Source of the DNA: Thermoanaerobacter wiegelii Rt8.B1
GTDB taxonomy: Bacteria > Bacillota > Thermoanaerobacteria > Thermoanaerobacterales > Thermoanaerobacteraceae
Assembly: GCF_000147695.2 (NCBI RefSeq)
Contig: NC_015958.1
Location: 2,100,001-2,164,000, forward strand
Length of the DNA: 64,000 nt
Reading direction: 5' to 3'
Part shown: positions 1-8,504 of the stretch, piece by piece
Position numbering within the stretch: the stretch's first letter is position 1
How the letters are laid out: each line of letters begins with the position of its first letter
Position numbers and translations under genes: made by a program
Notes under the pieces: model-generated
Seen by the model: the letters and a program-made list of their open reading frames with translations, nothing else
What the model was told of the DNA's origin: nothing
The model's database searches: none

Positions 1-1221
1 CACTGAAGAAGTCAGTACAGCTCCCAACAATCCTAATAAAATTAACACATATTCTCCAATTCCTAACATCTGTAAAAGCAACAAGCCACCAGCGATAACT
101 CCCAAACTTATGAGTATTTCTGTAAGTTTTGATTGATGAATTTGTTGAAGAGGTTTTGCAATGCCAGCTTTTAATCCAGCTTTTTTTATGTATTTTGTCA
201 TATCTTCAATCATAGATTGATTTTGTTGTATGTTGTAAGCTGCACTTTTGGAATTATCTATTTTTGCTCTCATATAAATAATTCTCACATTTCGCTCTAT
301 TATTCCTCTGTACCATCTATTTACTATTTCAGAAGTATCGTATTTTTGAGTTTCTGCTTCTGAAACTCCAAAGACTTTTATCCCCCTATAATCATCGAAC
401 TTAGCAAATTTATTCATTCCATCTTGAAGTTTTTTCCCCATAGGCACATCTATAATTCCTACGTTTATGCCATTTTTCTTAAATAAAGAAGCAGCATAAG
501 ATATTTTTTCCGGATTTCCTAAGACATCAGTACCATTAAAAATTACAGTTTTTACATCAAATTTCTTCAATATATCAACATAGTCTTTTATATCTTTATC
601 CTTTATCCCAGTAAAATTCTCAATTCGCGGTATCACATCAAAGCCTAAAGACTTTACCAGTTCTAAATCACTTTCATCAAATCCCAACCCCTTTGTTATA
701 AAAGCATCTTTGGGTTTATTGATAACAAAGGCATAGCTACCTCTCTTTTCAAGCACTTTTAATTCGTCTTCAGGTACTCTTCTTGTTAAAGCCTCTTTAA
801 GAAAATTGAATATCTTTACATCTTTTGTTGTAACAACTATGTAGTTTCCATACTGCTCCCTTTCCTTATCTGTAAGACTCTTTAAGTAGTCTTCCAATGC
901 TACATTCCCTAAGTTTGAAGACAACAAATAAAGATTTCCTACGTCTTTTAAAAGGCTCAAAGAAATTTTACCAGACTGTTGAAGGCTTTCAAGAGTAACC
1001 TCATTTACAGCAACACCTATAAGACCAGCTGATTTCATGTCAGAAAGTACAGAAACCAAATCTTTGCCTGTTGCAGAAGCAAGGTATTTGAAGCTTTTTA
1101 AATCTCCTACAATTTCTACTGTATCATAGTTGTTTTCTACTCTTATTCTGTTTATGTCTACGAAAATAGATACTACTAAAGAAATAGCAATAAATATTAC
1201 AAGTATTTTTCTTAGCTTCAA
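1..1221 (-). CDS. DUF5693-like membrane protein, C-terminus outside window
   Basis: An open frame of 407 codons runs off the left edge of the window. It starts at a TTG (1219-1221) with AGGAGAG five to six bases upstream. The N-terminus is a short basic stretch followed by a hydrophobic segment (residues about 4-20, likely membrane anchor). A long soluble domain follows, and near the window edge a hydrophobic stretch rich in Leu, Gly and Ile begins, suggesting several membrane helices at the C-terminus. The soluble region resembles the DUF5693 family of Firmicutes, often found next to polysaccharide-pyruvyl transferase csaB, but that neighbour would lie outside the window. Function is unknown. 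Family call is from memory of motifs, not from a search. Confidence 0.65.
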   Translation of the reverse strand, partial: MKLRKILVIFIAISLVVSIFVDINRIRVENNYDTVEIVGDLKSFKYLASATGKDLVSVLSDMKSAGLIGVAVNEVTLESLQQSGKISLSLLKDVGNLYLLSSNLGNVALEDYLKSLTDKEREQYGNYIVVTTKDVKIFNFLKEALTRRVPEDELKVLEKRGSYAFVINKPKDAFITKGLGFDESDLELVKSLGFDVIPRIENFTGIKDKDIKDYVDILKKFDVKTVIFNGTDVLGNPEKISYAASLFKKNGINVGIIDVPMGKKLQDGMNKFAKFDDYRGIKVFGVSEAETQKYDTSEIVNRWYRGIIERNVRIIYMRAKIDNSKSAAYNIQQNQSMIEDMTKYIKKAGLKAGIAKPLQQIHQSKLTEILISLGVIAGGLLLLQMLGIGEYVLILLGLLGAVLTSSV

Positions 1222-1310
1222 ATTAATCTCTCCTTTGCATTCGCTTTTGTAACACATCAACATTTAAGGTGGGTAACTATTCATATTATATCACAAAAAT
1301 TTCTTTAGAG

Positions 1311-1337
1311 CATAAAAAAACAGCGCAAAGCGCTGTT
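1311..1337 (-). terminator. Rho-independent terminator of the exported-protein gene
   Basis: Perfect 8-bp stem AACAGCGC/GCGCTGTT with an AAA loop (1319-1337), followed on the minus strand by a run of seven T. It overlaps the stop codon of the gene at 1336-1788 and separates it from the DUF5693 gene. Confidence 0.85.
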
Positions 1338-1788
1338 AATTTTTTGTATATTTCCCCATCACAACTATGTATGTGTGTTTTGTCGCTTTTATGCCTCTGC
1401 CATCAGAGCGTGGAAAAAGCAAAAGGTGATTAGCAGGTATAAGGTCATTATCTTTCAAATTTGTACCTGCAGTAAGGTCCGCTACTCCATCAGTTTTTGT
1501 AACAATTACTGCTGAATTTGCAATTCTAACTATCGCTTGGGTACCGCCCTCCATTGTCAAAACCTCTCCTGCATTTAGTTCAACTACTTCATAGCTTGCC
1601 CCTGTCTTTGCCTCTTTTAGCTTATCATCAACATAAGCTTTTACCTGATTATATTGCGAATCAACATAGCTTTTGCTGACAAGGGGGTCTTGCTGACTTC
1701 CTGGTTCAGGATTTTGATCAGCATAACCAACACTCAAAGCCACTAAAATCACAACAAAAACCAATATAAGCGCATAAGCTTTTTTCAT
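1336..1788 (-). CDS. Small exported protein of unknown function (150 aa)
   Basis: Residues 1-23 form a classical signal peptide: MKK, a hydrophobic core rich in Val, Leu and Ile, and a likely signal peptidase I site near GYA-DQ. After it comes a Pro/Gln-rich linker, then a helical, charged stretch (about residues 38-62, SYVDSQYNQVKAYVDDKLKE) that could be a short coiled coil. The rest is a compact beta-rich domain of about 85 residues with no catalytic motif I can name. The protein is probably secreted or cell-wall associated. The gene is monocistronic, ends in a strong terminator, and its upstream region is occupied by the 3' end of a group II intron, so its promoter must lie within about 65 bp or inside the intron. 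I do not recognise a characterised family. Confidence 0.7.
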   Translation of the reverse strand: MKKAYALILVFVVILVALSVGYADQNPEPGSQQDPLVSKSYVDSQYNQVKAYVDDKLKEAKTGASYEVVELNAGEVLTMEGGTQAIVRIANSAVIVTKTDGVADLTAGTNLKDNDLIPANHLLLFPRSDGRGIKATKHTYIVVMGKYTKN

Positions 1789-1852
1789 TTGTTCTTCCTC
1801 CTATAATTCCCCTCTTCCACCTCTATTTTATAAAAAAATAAATGATATTTCA

Positions 1853-2510
1853 ATCGAGTAGGAGCTGAATAATTATTTTATTCAGCGTCCTCTCACACCA
1901 CCGTACGTACCGTTCGGTATACGGCGGTTCATTAGGAATTATGTACAATTCTTAGTACATCGTTTCTTCCATCCCTTGACGCCGATGATATACTATGCAC
2001 TTCCGTTGTCTTTTGAAATTCCCTTTCTCTATCCAACGGATAGCCTCTTTGTTGAGTTGTCTGCAGTCTTCGCATATCTCTCGAGTTCATAAGATTTCCG
2101 AAACCTCCTAATGTTCAGTCCTTCCTTATCTATTCATGTCTAGATAAGTACTATGACCTCTGCTGACTTCTCAAGGTTCAGCCATACATCACTGTATGGG
2201 TTGTCACTTCATATTTTACTTCCATGACTTATCCTTGAGACCTCCTCGGGTAAGAACGATTGCTTTCATCTCATATATCTGCCAGATTTACTGTATGGGA
2301 TTCGGGTAGTGTTGGACTTTGTTTTGATGTGCAAACTCATCCATCCCAATTCAGCCTCTTATCTGGTTCTTGTTCATCAGACCGAGATTTTGCCTTAAGC
2401 TTCCTTCAGATTCCACCTCACGATGGACACCCTTGCTCTCGGCTAGTGGTTCCCACTACCAAGCCCACAGCGGACTTTCACCGCCTAGCTATCGCCCATG
2501 CCGGGCGCAC
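1853..2510 (-). mobile_element. Group IIC intron with most of its reverse-transcriptase gene deleted
   Basis: Read on the minus strand the segment opens with GTGCGCCCGGCATGGG (from 2510), contains the conserved stretches GATGAGTTTGCA and AAAACAAAGTCC (about 2310-2350) and TTCTTACCCG-GAGGTCT (about 2240-2255), and ends with a domain V of the form GAACCGCCGTATACCGAACG (1911-1930 region), GGTGGTGTGAGAGG and a domain VI hairpin before CTCCTACTCGAT (ending about 1853). These are the signatures of bacterial class C introns such as that of Oceanobacillus iheyensis. Full elements with an encoded protein are near 2 kb, so this 658-nt copy is an internal-deletion derivative. Its 5' end lies directly after the terminator of ndoA, which is the known preference of class C introns. 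Ends inferred from conserved terminal motifs. Confidence 0.88.
1932..2090 (-). pseudogene. Remnant of the intron-encoded reverse transcriptase/maturase
   Basis: A 52-codon frame lies in intron domain IV, with an AGGAGG about 13 bases upstream of the ATG. Its first 36 residues (MNSRDMRRLQTTQQRGYPLD, then a Glu/Gln-rich stretch) match the conserved N-terminus of class C intron reverse transcriptases. After that the sequence jumps to a short unrelated tail ending in a stop codon just before domain V. All RT palm motifs, including YADD, are absent, so it cannot be a functional maturase. Mobility would need a protein supplied by another intron copy. Confidence 0.75.
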
Positions 2511-2511
2511 A

Positions 2512-2545
2512 CAAAAAATAAGAACTTATCTTAAAATAAGTCCTT
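2512..2545 (-). terminator. Terminator of ndoA and likely target of the group IIC intron
   Basis: A 10-bp stem (2520-2529 with 2536-2545, one G-T pair) and 6-nt loop are followed on the minus strand by ATTTTTT. It overlaps the ndoA stop codon, and the intron's first base lies just after the T-run. Confidence 0.8.
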
Positions 2546-2894
2546 AAAAATCAATCAACCCTAAACTTATTTGCAAAGCTTCATTGACTTTCTCCATCAT
2601 TTCCTGGTCAAAATGGCCAATTTTTTCTCTTAAACGTTTTTTGTCAATAGTCCTGATTTGTTCTAACAATACTACAGAATCTTTGTTAAGTCCATATTCT
2701 GCCCCATTTATTTCAACATGAGTGGGCAATTTAGCTTTGTTGATCTGAGATGTAATTGCCGCTACTATTACTGTTGGACTATATTTATTACCAATATCAT
2801 TTTGAATTATAAGTACAGGCCGAATTCCACCCTGTTCAGAGCCTATTACAGGGCTTAAATCGGCATAAAAGATATCTCCTCTCTTTATCACCAT
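2544..2894 (-). CDS. ndoA: EndoA/MazF endoribonuclease toxin
   Basis: The product is a 116-residue toxin of the MazF/PemK family, an mRNA interferase cutting single-stranded RNA at a short sequence. It aligns almost end to end with Bacillus subtilis Ndo[20 protein letters not shown] at the start (conserved Arg and the SEQGG loop), RPVLIIQND, then AITSQ (catalytic Thr region) and [11 protein letters not shown] near the C-terminus. I chose the ATG at 2894, giving NdoA-like length; a TTG six bases upstream overlaps the antitoxin stop codon. It is co-transcribed with its antitoxin and ends in the terminator at 2512-2545. Confidence 0.93.
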   Translation of the reverse strand: MVIKRGDIFYADLSPVIGSEQGGIRPVLIIQNDIGNKYSPTVIVAAITSQINKAKLPTHVEINGAEYGLNKDSVVLLEQIRTIDKKRLREKIGHFDQEMMEKVNEALQISLGLIDF

Positions 2895-2896
2895 AG

Positions 2897-3172
2897 TCAA
2901 TCACACTTTTTCAATTTCATTTCATATCCTGTAAAACATTCGTTTTCTGCGGTTAGGCCCATTTCCGCAAGTTCACTGTTGATTGCTGCCATCTCGAGAT
3001 ATCCTTTTTTCATGCTCTCGCGTATTTGAACTTTTTTCCTCTCGCGTATATATAATTTCATCGCTTCTCTTATAAATTCACTGCGATTTCTGTTTTCCAT
3101 AGCGGCAAGAACGTCGACCTCTTCTAATAAACTCTGAGGTAAGCTCACAAGTATTCGCTTTGTTTCGCCCAC
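2897..3172 (-). CDS. ndoAI: EndoAI antitoxin, ribbon-helix-helix
   Basis: A 91-residue protein with an N-terminal ribbon-helix-helix domain ([16 protein letters not shown], then [15 protein letters not shown]), followed by a basic and acidic helical tail expected to wrap NdoA. The family represses its own operon and neutralises the MazF-type toxin. The start is set by the ribosome-binding site: AAGGAGG at 3181-3188 lies eight bases upstream of a GTG at 3172, whereas the longer frame to 3193 would put that site inside the gene. The stop codon overlaps the toxin start region, so translation is coupled. The order alr-ndoAI-ndoA is the same as in B. subtilis. Confidence 0.9.
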   Translation of the reverse strand: MGETKRILVSLPQSLLEEVDVLAAMENRNRSEFIREAMKLYIRERKKVQIRESMKKGYLEMAAINSELAEMGLTAENECFTGYEMKLKKCD

Positions 3173-3273
3173 TTTTAGGACCTCCTTACGCACTTATATA
3201 ATTTATTATATATTACTATATATAATGATGTCAATCATTTGTAAATTTTATACTATAAAAGTCAAATTTTTAA

Positions 3274-4428
3274 TTAATTTTTTACTTCAACTACCTCTCC
3301 TTTGTAAATATATATTCGAGGCACCCTTCTAGATATTCCACAATATACTTCATAAGGTATAGTATTTAATTTTTTAGCAATCTCCTCCGCTGTTATTTTT
3401 TCTCCCTCTTGATTTCCAAAAATAACTACATCATCACCTAGTTCTACTCCTTCTATATCGGTGACATCTATCATCGTTTGGTCCATACAAATTCTCCCAA
3501 TTACAGGAGCATATTTCCCTTTTACTAAGACATGATGATTATTAGAGAGTAATCTATTAAAACCATCAGCATATCCTACAGGCAATGTGGCAATTTTGCT
3601 TTTTCTTTTAGTTATAAATGTCCTTCCATAACTAATGGAAGTACCTTCAGGTACCTCTTTTATATGCACTATTTTAGTTTTAAAGCCCATAGTTTGTTTT
3701 AAATCCAATGGTCTTTCGACTTCTTCTGAAGGATAACTGCCGTATAAAACTATTCCTGGCCTTACCATGTCTAAATAAGTATATTTAAGGTCAATAATTG
3801 CTCCACTGTTAGCTATATGCTTTAAAGGAATATTTATCCCTTTTTCTTTTAACCTTTCCAACAATTTTTTGAACATATCAAACTGTTTTTCAGCATATGT
3901 TTTATTTTTTTCATCAGAAGTAGCAAAATGACTAAATATGCCTTCTACCTCTACCCCTTCCATTTCCATCATTTTTTCTATCTCTTTTTCAGCTACCTTT
4001 AAATCTGTATATCCTATCCGTCCCATACCTGTATCAATTTTTACATGAACTTTAGCCTTCTTACCCACATTTAAGGCAATTCTTTCTAAGTCTTTAACAT
4101 AGTTTATATCAAAAACAGTTTGAGTTATATTGTGCACAATTAATTCTTTGGCCTGAGTTAAAGGAGTATATCCAATAACGAGTATGGGAATATTAATTCC
4201 GCATTCCCTTAATTCTAACGCCTCTTCTATTGTAGCTACTGCCAAATAAGAAACCCCATTTTCTATTAAAACCTTTGCTACTTGACAAGCTCCATGACCA
4301 TAAGCATTGGCTTTCACTACCCCCATTATTTTTACTTTCTTGCCCACCCATCGCTTTACTTCACTTAAATTATGCACTATATTATCCAAATATATTTCTG
4401 CTCTTGTTGGCCTTATATTATCAAACAT
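3274..4428 (-). CDS. alr: Alanine racemase
   Basis: Converts L-alanine to D-alanine for peptidoglycan, using PLP in the cytoplasm. The PLP lysine is Lys39 in the motif VVKANAYGHG. The partner GYADG motif carrying the catalytic Tyr lies near residue 265, and GRICMDQTMIDVT follows. At 384 residues it is standard length. The ATG at 4428 has AAGGGGG eight bases upstream. It sits inside the acpS-nnrDE-lipoprotein-alr-ndoAI-ndoA run, all on one strand with short gaps. The 80-100 bp gap before ndoAI may hold a separate promoter for the toxin-antitoxin pair. Assignment is secure. Confidence 0.96.
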   Translation of the reverse strand: MFDNIRPTRAEIYLDNIVHNLSEVKRWVGKKVKIMGVVKANAYGHGACQVAKVLIENGVSYLAVATIEEALELRECGINIPILVIGYTPLTQAKELIVHNITQTVFDINYVKDLERIALNVGKKAKVHVKIDTGMGRIGYTDLKVAEKEIEKMMEMEGVEVEGIFSHFATSDEKNKTYAEKQFDMFKKLLERLKEKGINIPLKHIANSGAIIDLKYTYLDMVRPGIVLYGSYPSEEVERPLDLKQTMGFKTKIVHIKEVPEGTSISYGRTFITKRKSKIATLPVGYADGFNRLLSNNHHVLVKGKYAPVIGRICMDQTMIDVTDIEGVELGDDVVIFGNQEGEKITAEEIAKKLNTIPYEVYCGISRRVPRIYIYKGEVVEVKN

Positions 4429-4447
4429 TAAAAATCCCCCTTGTTTT

Positions 4448-5458
4448 TCACCTCAAGGATTTTATCACTTTAAGTATCTCCTCTTCATTCAAATCCCCGG
4501 TTACTGTAATTTTTACTTGCATACCATTTACCATCGTAGTATATTCCTTTTCCCCATTGTCTTTTTCTTTATAATACACTCCTTCGCTCAAAAGAAATCC
4601 TTTTTCATTAACTATTTCGTTTTGGTCAACCACAGTCTCAAAAATTTCTATCAACTCCCCACCCGAAGTATACACAAAAGTAACTCCATTATTTTCATTA
4701 ACATTCACTAATACATTTAAAAGTTTAAAGCCTTGTGGTAAATACACAGGCATTACAGGATTTATGCCGCAATATTTATAAACCTCTTTTGTATCTATTT
4801 CTATTACTGGAGAATCTAAAAGATTTCCCGCTAACGTCGTTACGCTATCCTTAGTAAACAACTTGTCATTTATTTCAGGGTTATATTTATAATCCTTATA
4901 AGTAATTTTTGAAAAAATTTCATTATTAATATCAAAAATTGTCAATTCTTTAGGTGTCAAATCCTCTTTAGAAAAAGCCATTTGTTCTTTGTACATGAAA
5001 ATATTTTTATCTAAAATAGGAACTGTTATTAAATAAAATTTATCCATCTCTCTTTTTTCTATCTCTCCACCTGAATTAATATAGTTTTTTATAAAAGAAG
5101 TAATCATCGAATACAAAGGAATCTCTTCTGTATTTTCTGCTACAAAAACTTGATTCACCTTTGCAAAATACACATAACTTCTTTTGCCGTCATATACAAT
5201 AATTTTATCCGGACTCCCACTTTCTTTTAAAACTTCTAATCGAAATTTACCTTTTTTGTAAAATTGCACAACTGCAAATTTGTTATCTATCTTGTTGTTA
5301 TAAAGCTCTACAATTGCTGTGGCAGTATAACTTTCTAATTTGTCTAATTGTTCTTTAATAGAAATAAAAGGATCTTTAACTTTTTTTGTTTTTACTCCAC
5401 ACCCTGAAAGAAGAAATATAAGCACAAAAACAATTACAAAAAAACTCTTTTTCAACAA
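4448..5458 (-). CDS. YdcC/GerS-like lipoprotein with LolA-type domain
   Basis: The first 20 residues are a lipoprotein signal peptide with the lipobox LLSGC (Cys20), so the protein is anchored outside the membrane. The following 200 residues have the look of a LolA-type lipoprotein-carrier fold (EQLDKLESYTATAIVEL, later repeats of short beta strands with YDGK and TPKEL). The C-terminal 110 residues (VYLPQGFKL... to the end) look like the DUF4367-type domain. In B. subtilis the gene between acpS and alr is ydcC, a sporulation-associated LolA-like protein, and Clostridioides GerS is related; position and fold agree. Start is a TTG after GAGGGTGAGAG. Exact role here is inferred, likely spore formation or germination. 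Confidence 0.75.
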   Translation of the reverse strand: MLKKSFFVIVFVLIFLLSGCGVKTKKVKDPFISIKEQLDKLESYTATAIVELYNNKIDNKFAVVQFYKKGKFRLEVLKESGSPDKIIVYDGKRSYVYFAKVNQVFVAENTEEIPLYSMITSFIKNYINSGGEIEKREMDKFYLITVPILDKNIFMYKEQMAFSKEDLTPKELTIFDINNEIFSKITYKDYKYNPEINDKLFTKDSVTTLAGNLLDSPVIEIDTKEVYKYCGINPVMPVYLPQGFKLLNVLVNVNENNGVTFVYTSGGELIEIFETVVDQNEIVNEKGFLLSEGVYYKEKDNGEKEYTTMVNGMQVKITVTGDLNEEEILKVIKSLR

Positions 5459-5469
5459 CTCTCACCCTC

Positions 5470-7002
5470 TTACAAACCACATTTAAGAGCCTCTGGAATG
5501 TTCTCAAGGATATCCATCGCTGTCATTCCATACTCTCCCACATATTCTTTAGCAATATCTCCTGCCTTCCCATGATAAAATACCCCATAAATTGCCGCTT
5601 TTTCTTCGCTAAACCCTTGAGCCAAAAAAGCTGTAATCATTCCTGTCAAAACATCTCCACTACCAGCAGTTGCCATCCCGGGATTGCCTGTGCTATTTAT
5701 ATATATGCTTCCTTCTTTTGTCGCTATTACAGTTTTAGCACCTTTAAGTACAAGTGTCACTTTGTACCTATCAATAAAAGTTTTTGCTACTTCAAAAAGA
5801 TTATTCTTAATCTCATCAATCTCTAGGCCTGTCAATCTTGACATTTCCCCATAATGGGGAGTTAGAATAATTTTTTTACCTTGTATAACTTCCAATCTTC
5901 CTACCAAAGCATTGAGAGCATCAGCATCTAAAACTACAGGCTTATCCGTATTTTTTACAATGTCATATACCAATTGTGAAATATCTCTATCATGAGTCAA
6001 TCCTGGTCCTATAGCAATAACATCACTTTCCTCTATTAACTCTAGTACACTACTTAAAGCATTATGGGATAAAATACCATTTTGTTCCTCTAATCCATAG
6101 GTTATAACCTCATAAAGTCCCCCCTGAATTACTGATTGCACACTTTGGGGAACTGCTAATTTCACCAATCCGCAACCTGCCTTAATAGCGCTTTTAGCAC
6201 ACAGATATGCTGCTCCTGTCATATTTTTAGAACCAGCTATAATCAAAGCTTTACCATAATCTCCTTTATGAGTATTTCCATGCCTTTTTGGAAGCTTTAC
6301 ATCCTCTGAAGTCACAAGGTTATAATTATAACCTACCTCTGCTGCTAACCGGTAAGGAATCCCTATTTCAGCAACACGAACTTCTCCTGCATAATCGGCA
6401 CCCGGATACACTAATAAGCCTGGCTTTAGAAATTGCATAGTAACTGTTTTAGTAGCCCTAACAGCGCATCCTTCTACTTTACCTGTATCAGCATTTAATC
6501 CAGAAGGAATATCGACAGATACCACAATTTTATTGGCTTGGTTTATCATTTCTATAATCTCTTTTGTTATGCCGCTTATTTCTCCTTTAAGCCCAATTCC
6601 GTAAATTGCGTCCACAATCACATCGCTGTCTTTAATAGTTTTTTCCAAAAATTTTAGATGTTCTCTTTGAGTAATTTCCGCTACATAAATCCCCATATTT
6701 AGGATTGCATCTAAATTTACTTTTGCATCCCCTGAAATAGCACCTAAACTTGTAGTTAAAAATACTTTTACATCGACTCCCCAATTATGAAGATTTCTAG
6801 CCACTACATAGCCATCTCCACCATTATTCCCTTTTCCAGATATGACTATTACAGAGTTTAAATTCTCTTCCTCTAAAATCTTTTTCACCTCTAGCGCTGT
6901 TTCTCTTCCCGCATTCTCCATTAAACCTATAGAAGGAATTCCTATTTTTTCTATAGCTATTTTTTCAACTCCTCTCATCTGTTTTGATGTCAGCACTATC
7001 AT
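5470..7002 (-). CDS. nnrDE: Bifunctional NAD(P)H-hydrate epimerase / ADP-dependent dehydratase
   Basis: Repairs hydrated NAD(P)H. Residues 1-210 form the YjeF N-terminal epimerase (NAGRETALEV, SGKGNNGGDGYVVARNL, SVDIPSGLNADTG). Residues 225-510 form the ribokinase-like dehydratase (KRHGNTHKGDYGKALIIAGS, AIGPGL, PVVLDADALN, LTPHYGEMSRL, NPGMATAGSGDVLTG). The two-domain 510-residue length is normal. Start ATG 7002 is set by GGAGGTG at 7009-7015; a longer GTG start would swallow it. The gene overlaps the 3' end of acpS by 38 nt, indicating coupling. Confidence 0.94.
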   Translation of the reverse strand: MIVLTSKQMRGVEKIAIEKIGIPSIGLMENAGRETALEVKKILEEENLNSVIVISGKGNNGGDGYVVARNLHNWGVDVKVFLTTSLGAISGDAKVNLDAILNMGIYVAEITQREHLKFLEKTIKDSDVIVDAIYGIGLKGEISGITKEIIEMINQANKIVVSVDIPSGLNADTGKVEGCAVRATKTVTMQFLKPGLLVYPGADYAGEVRVAEIGIPYRLAAEVGYNYNLVTSEDVKLPKRHGNTHKGDYGKALIIAGSKNMTGAAYLCAKSAIKAGCGLVKLAVPQSVQSVIQGGLYEVITYGLEEQNGILSHNALSSVLELIEESDVIAIGPGLTHDRDISQLVYDIVKNTDKPVVLDADALNALVGRLEVIQGKKIILTPHYGEMSRLTGLEIDEIKNNLFEVAKTFIDRYKVTLVLKGAKTVIATKEGSIYINSTGNPGMATAGSGDVLTGMITAFLAQGFSEEKAAIYGVFYHGKAGDIAKEYVGEYGMTAMDILENIPEALKCGL

Positions 7003-7381
7003 TTTTTTCACCTCCAATAGCAATAGCACAGCTTATAGCATAGGTCTTCGTATGAGAAATAGACAGCTTTATATCCCTTATTCCCTTTTTGTCTGCAATA
7101 TTTTTAGCCTTCCCCTTTAAAATTACGGCAGGGGCTCCTTTTTCATCGTGACATATTTCAATATCTTTCCAGCTAAAACCACTGATACCTGTTCCTAAGA
7201 CTTTTGATATGCTTTCTTTTGCTGAAAAAAAACCCGCTATATGAGGTAATTTCATCCTTTTACTGTTAAAATACTCTATCTCTTTTTGAGTAAATAACCG
7301 TTCCAAAAATTTAGAATTTGCATCAAAAGCTTTTTTTATCCTTTCAACTTCTACAATATCCGTTCCCACAAACAGTTCCAT
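6965..7381 (-). CDS. acpS: Holo-[acyl-carrier-protein] synthase
   Basis: Transfers 4'-phosphopantetheine from CoA to acyl carrier protein. Key motifs are present: GTDIVEVERIKKA (metal-binding Asp8 region), F-T-Q-KEIEYFNSK, AGFFSAKESISKVLGTG (conserved Glu-Ser), and a C-terminal LSISHTKTYAISCAIA. The last 15 or so residues, overlapping the start of nnrDE, extend beyond the usual 120-125 residues. The ATG at 7381 follows GGAGGA. First gene of the operon leading to alr. Confidence 0.94.
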   Translation of the reverse strand: MELFVGTDIVEVERIKKAFDANSKFLERLFTQKEIEYFNSKRMKLPHIAGFFSAKESISKVLGTGISGFSWKDIEICHDEKGAPAVILKGKAKNIADKKGIRDIKLSISHTKTYAISCAIAIGGEKNDSADIKTDERS

Positions 7382-7447
7382 ATATACAGTTCCTCCAATT
7401 ATCCTAATTACATTATATTATTTCTCTATTAATTCACAAAATCCTTC

Positions 7448-7478
7448 AAAAAAATAAAAGAAGGCATGACACCTTCTT
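7448..7478 (-). terminator. Rho-independent terminator
   Basis: Stem AAGAAGG/CCTTCTT (7458-7464 and 7472-7478), 7-nt loop, then TTTTATTTTTTTT on the minus strand. It overlaps the stop codon of the gene at 7477-7842. Confidence 0.8.
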
Positions 7479-7842
7479 AAATAGCAACCTTACACAATTT
7501 AGCTTGTCTATCATAGTCACTTATATAATCTTCACACATATCGTCAATTACTTCATACAGATGAACAGGCGATACCGTCATTTCTTTAAAGAATTGTGCT
7601 AGCTTGTCCACTTTTTCAAAGTAAGGACTTATATTTGTCACTTTTTCTTCTATTATTTCAATTTTCTCCTTTTCTCCATCAAAAATTTCTTGAAGAATTT
7701 TGATCCCATACGACGGCAATTTTACTTCCTCTTTTCCGTTAAAAACACTTATTTCTGACATGACCACTGTGTAGTGAGTAGTTATGTTTCTCCTTTCTTC
7801 CTCCCTTGTCGATATGTACTCGCTCACTTTCCTGTAATACAT
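7477..7842 (-). CDS. Small conserved protein, DUF6514-like (121 aa)
   Basis: A cytoplasmic, acidic 121-residue protein with no signal peptide or membrane segment. The pattern (YYRKVSEYIST... TTHYTVVMSEI... VKLPSYGIKI... KVDKLAQFFKEMTVSPVHLYEVIDDM) resembles the clostridial DUF6514 family, in which a short beta domain is followed by a conserved V-x-P-x-x-L-x-x-I/V-D helix. Function is unknown in the family. Start ATG 7842 with TTGGAGGGGA upstream. Single gene ending in its own terminator. Family call is from pattern memory. Confidence 0.65.
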   Translation of the reverse strand: MYYRKVSEYISTREEERRNITTHYTVVMSEISVFNGKEEVKLPSYGIKILQEIFDGEKEKIEIIEEKVTNISPYFEKVDKLAQFFKEMTVSPVHLYEVIDDMCEDYISDYDRQAKLCKVAI

Positions 7843-8140
7843 CTTACTATCCCCTCCAATTTATTTTTTAAGATTAATTATTAACTTACAATACATATTA
7901 ATATATTCTATTTTTTTCTAAAAAATCCTTTATTTTTTTGAAAATTTTTTATCGACAGAAAAGACACTTTTTTTACTTTAACAAACATTTAACAAGTCTA
8001 TGTAAAACTATTTGGTGTTTTTTGCGATATCGAAAATTGTAAATTATTCTGTCTATGTTCAATATTAGAACTATAATTGTCGAAAAAAATTTATAAAAAA
8101 TTTCTATCAAAAAAATTTCACAAAATACGAAAACTCTTTT
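7843..8140. other. AT-rich spacer, no gene seen
   Basis: About 300 bp of very AT-rich DNA between the DUF6514-like gene and the small XRE regulator, both on the minus strand. Short repeats of the type ATTGTCGAAA and ATCGAAAATTGT occur but I could not assign an operator. It must contain the promoter of the downstream gene. No convincing ORF. Confidence 0.5.
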
Positions 8141-8326
8141 TTAAAGTTTTAATATCTCCTTTATTTTATCCATATATTTTTTCCCTGACCTTTCACCATG
8201 TAAAATCATGCTTAAATATGGCTCACTGGTACCTATCAATCGCGACAATTCTTTTTGTGTCATATTCAGTTCCGCCAATCTGTCATTCACTAATTTCCCA
8301 AAATCTGTTAACTTTCTTTTCTTCAT
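8141..8326 (-). CDS. Small XRE-family HTH regulator (61 aa)
   Basis: A minimal Cro/CI-type helix-turn-helix: FGKLVNDRLAELNMTQKELSRLIGTSEPYLSMILHGERS, with the TQKELSRLIGTSEPYLS helix pair diagnostic, and almost nothing else. The ATG at 8326 follows GGGGGTGC by six bases; a longer frame lacks a ribosome-binding site. It is divergently arranged with a second XRE gene at 8505, with an inverted repeat between, the layout of a phage-type or ICE-type genetic switch. No other phage gene is adjacent. Confidence 0.8.
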   Translation of the reverse strand: MKKRKLTDFGKLVNDRLAELNMTQKELSRLIGTSEPYLSMILHGERSGKKYMDKIKEILKL

Positions 8327-8444
8327 CAAAGCACCCCCTTGTTTTTTCCTACAAACAAAAGTTAGCATATTTATTCAGTAGGAATAATAAAATATTTGTG
8401 TTAAAATAGATAATGATTAAAAATTAACTATTTTAAATATATAT

Positions 8445-8483
8445 CTGAATTACGAAAATGTCAATACTAATATCGTAATTCAG
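8445..8483. promoter_or_regulatory. Inverted-repeat operator upstream of XRE regulator
   Basis: Perfect 11-bp inverted repeat CTGAATTACGA (8445-8455) / TCGTAATTCAG (8473-8483) with 17-nt spacer, ending 22 bp before the ATG of the XRE gene at 8505. Placement suggests an autoregulatory operator in the divergent promoter region. Confidence 0.6.
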
Positions 8484-8504
8484 AAAAAACAAAGGAGGAG
8501 TGTT

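Noticed and set aside
2260-2547. Plus-strand 95-codon frame rich in Pro, Ser and His
   Set aside because: It is antisense to conserved group IIC intron RNA; such frames arise wherever this intron occurs and do not indicate a gene.
4307-4711. Plus-strand frames opposite alr and the lipoprotein gene
   Set aside because: They lack ribosome-binding sites and lie opposite secure genes; composition reflects AT-rich antisense sequence.
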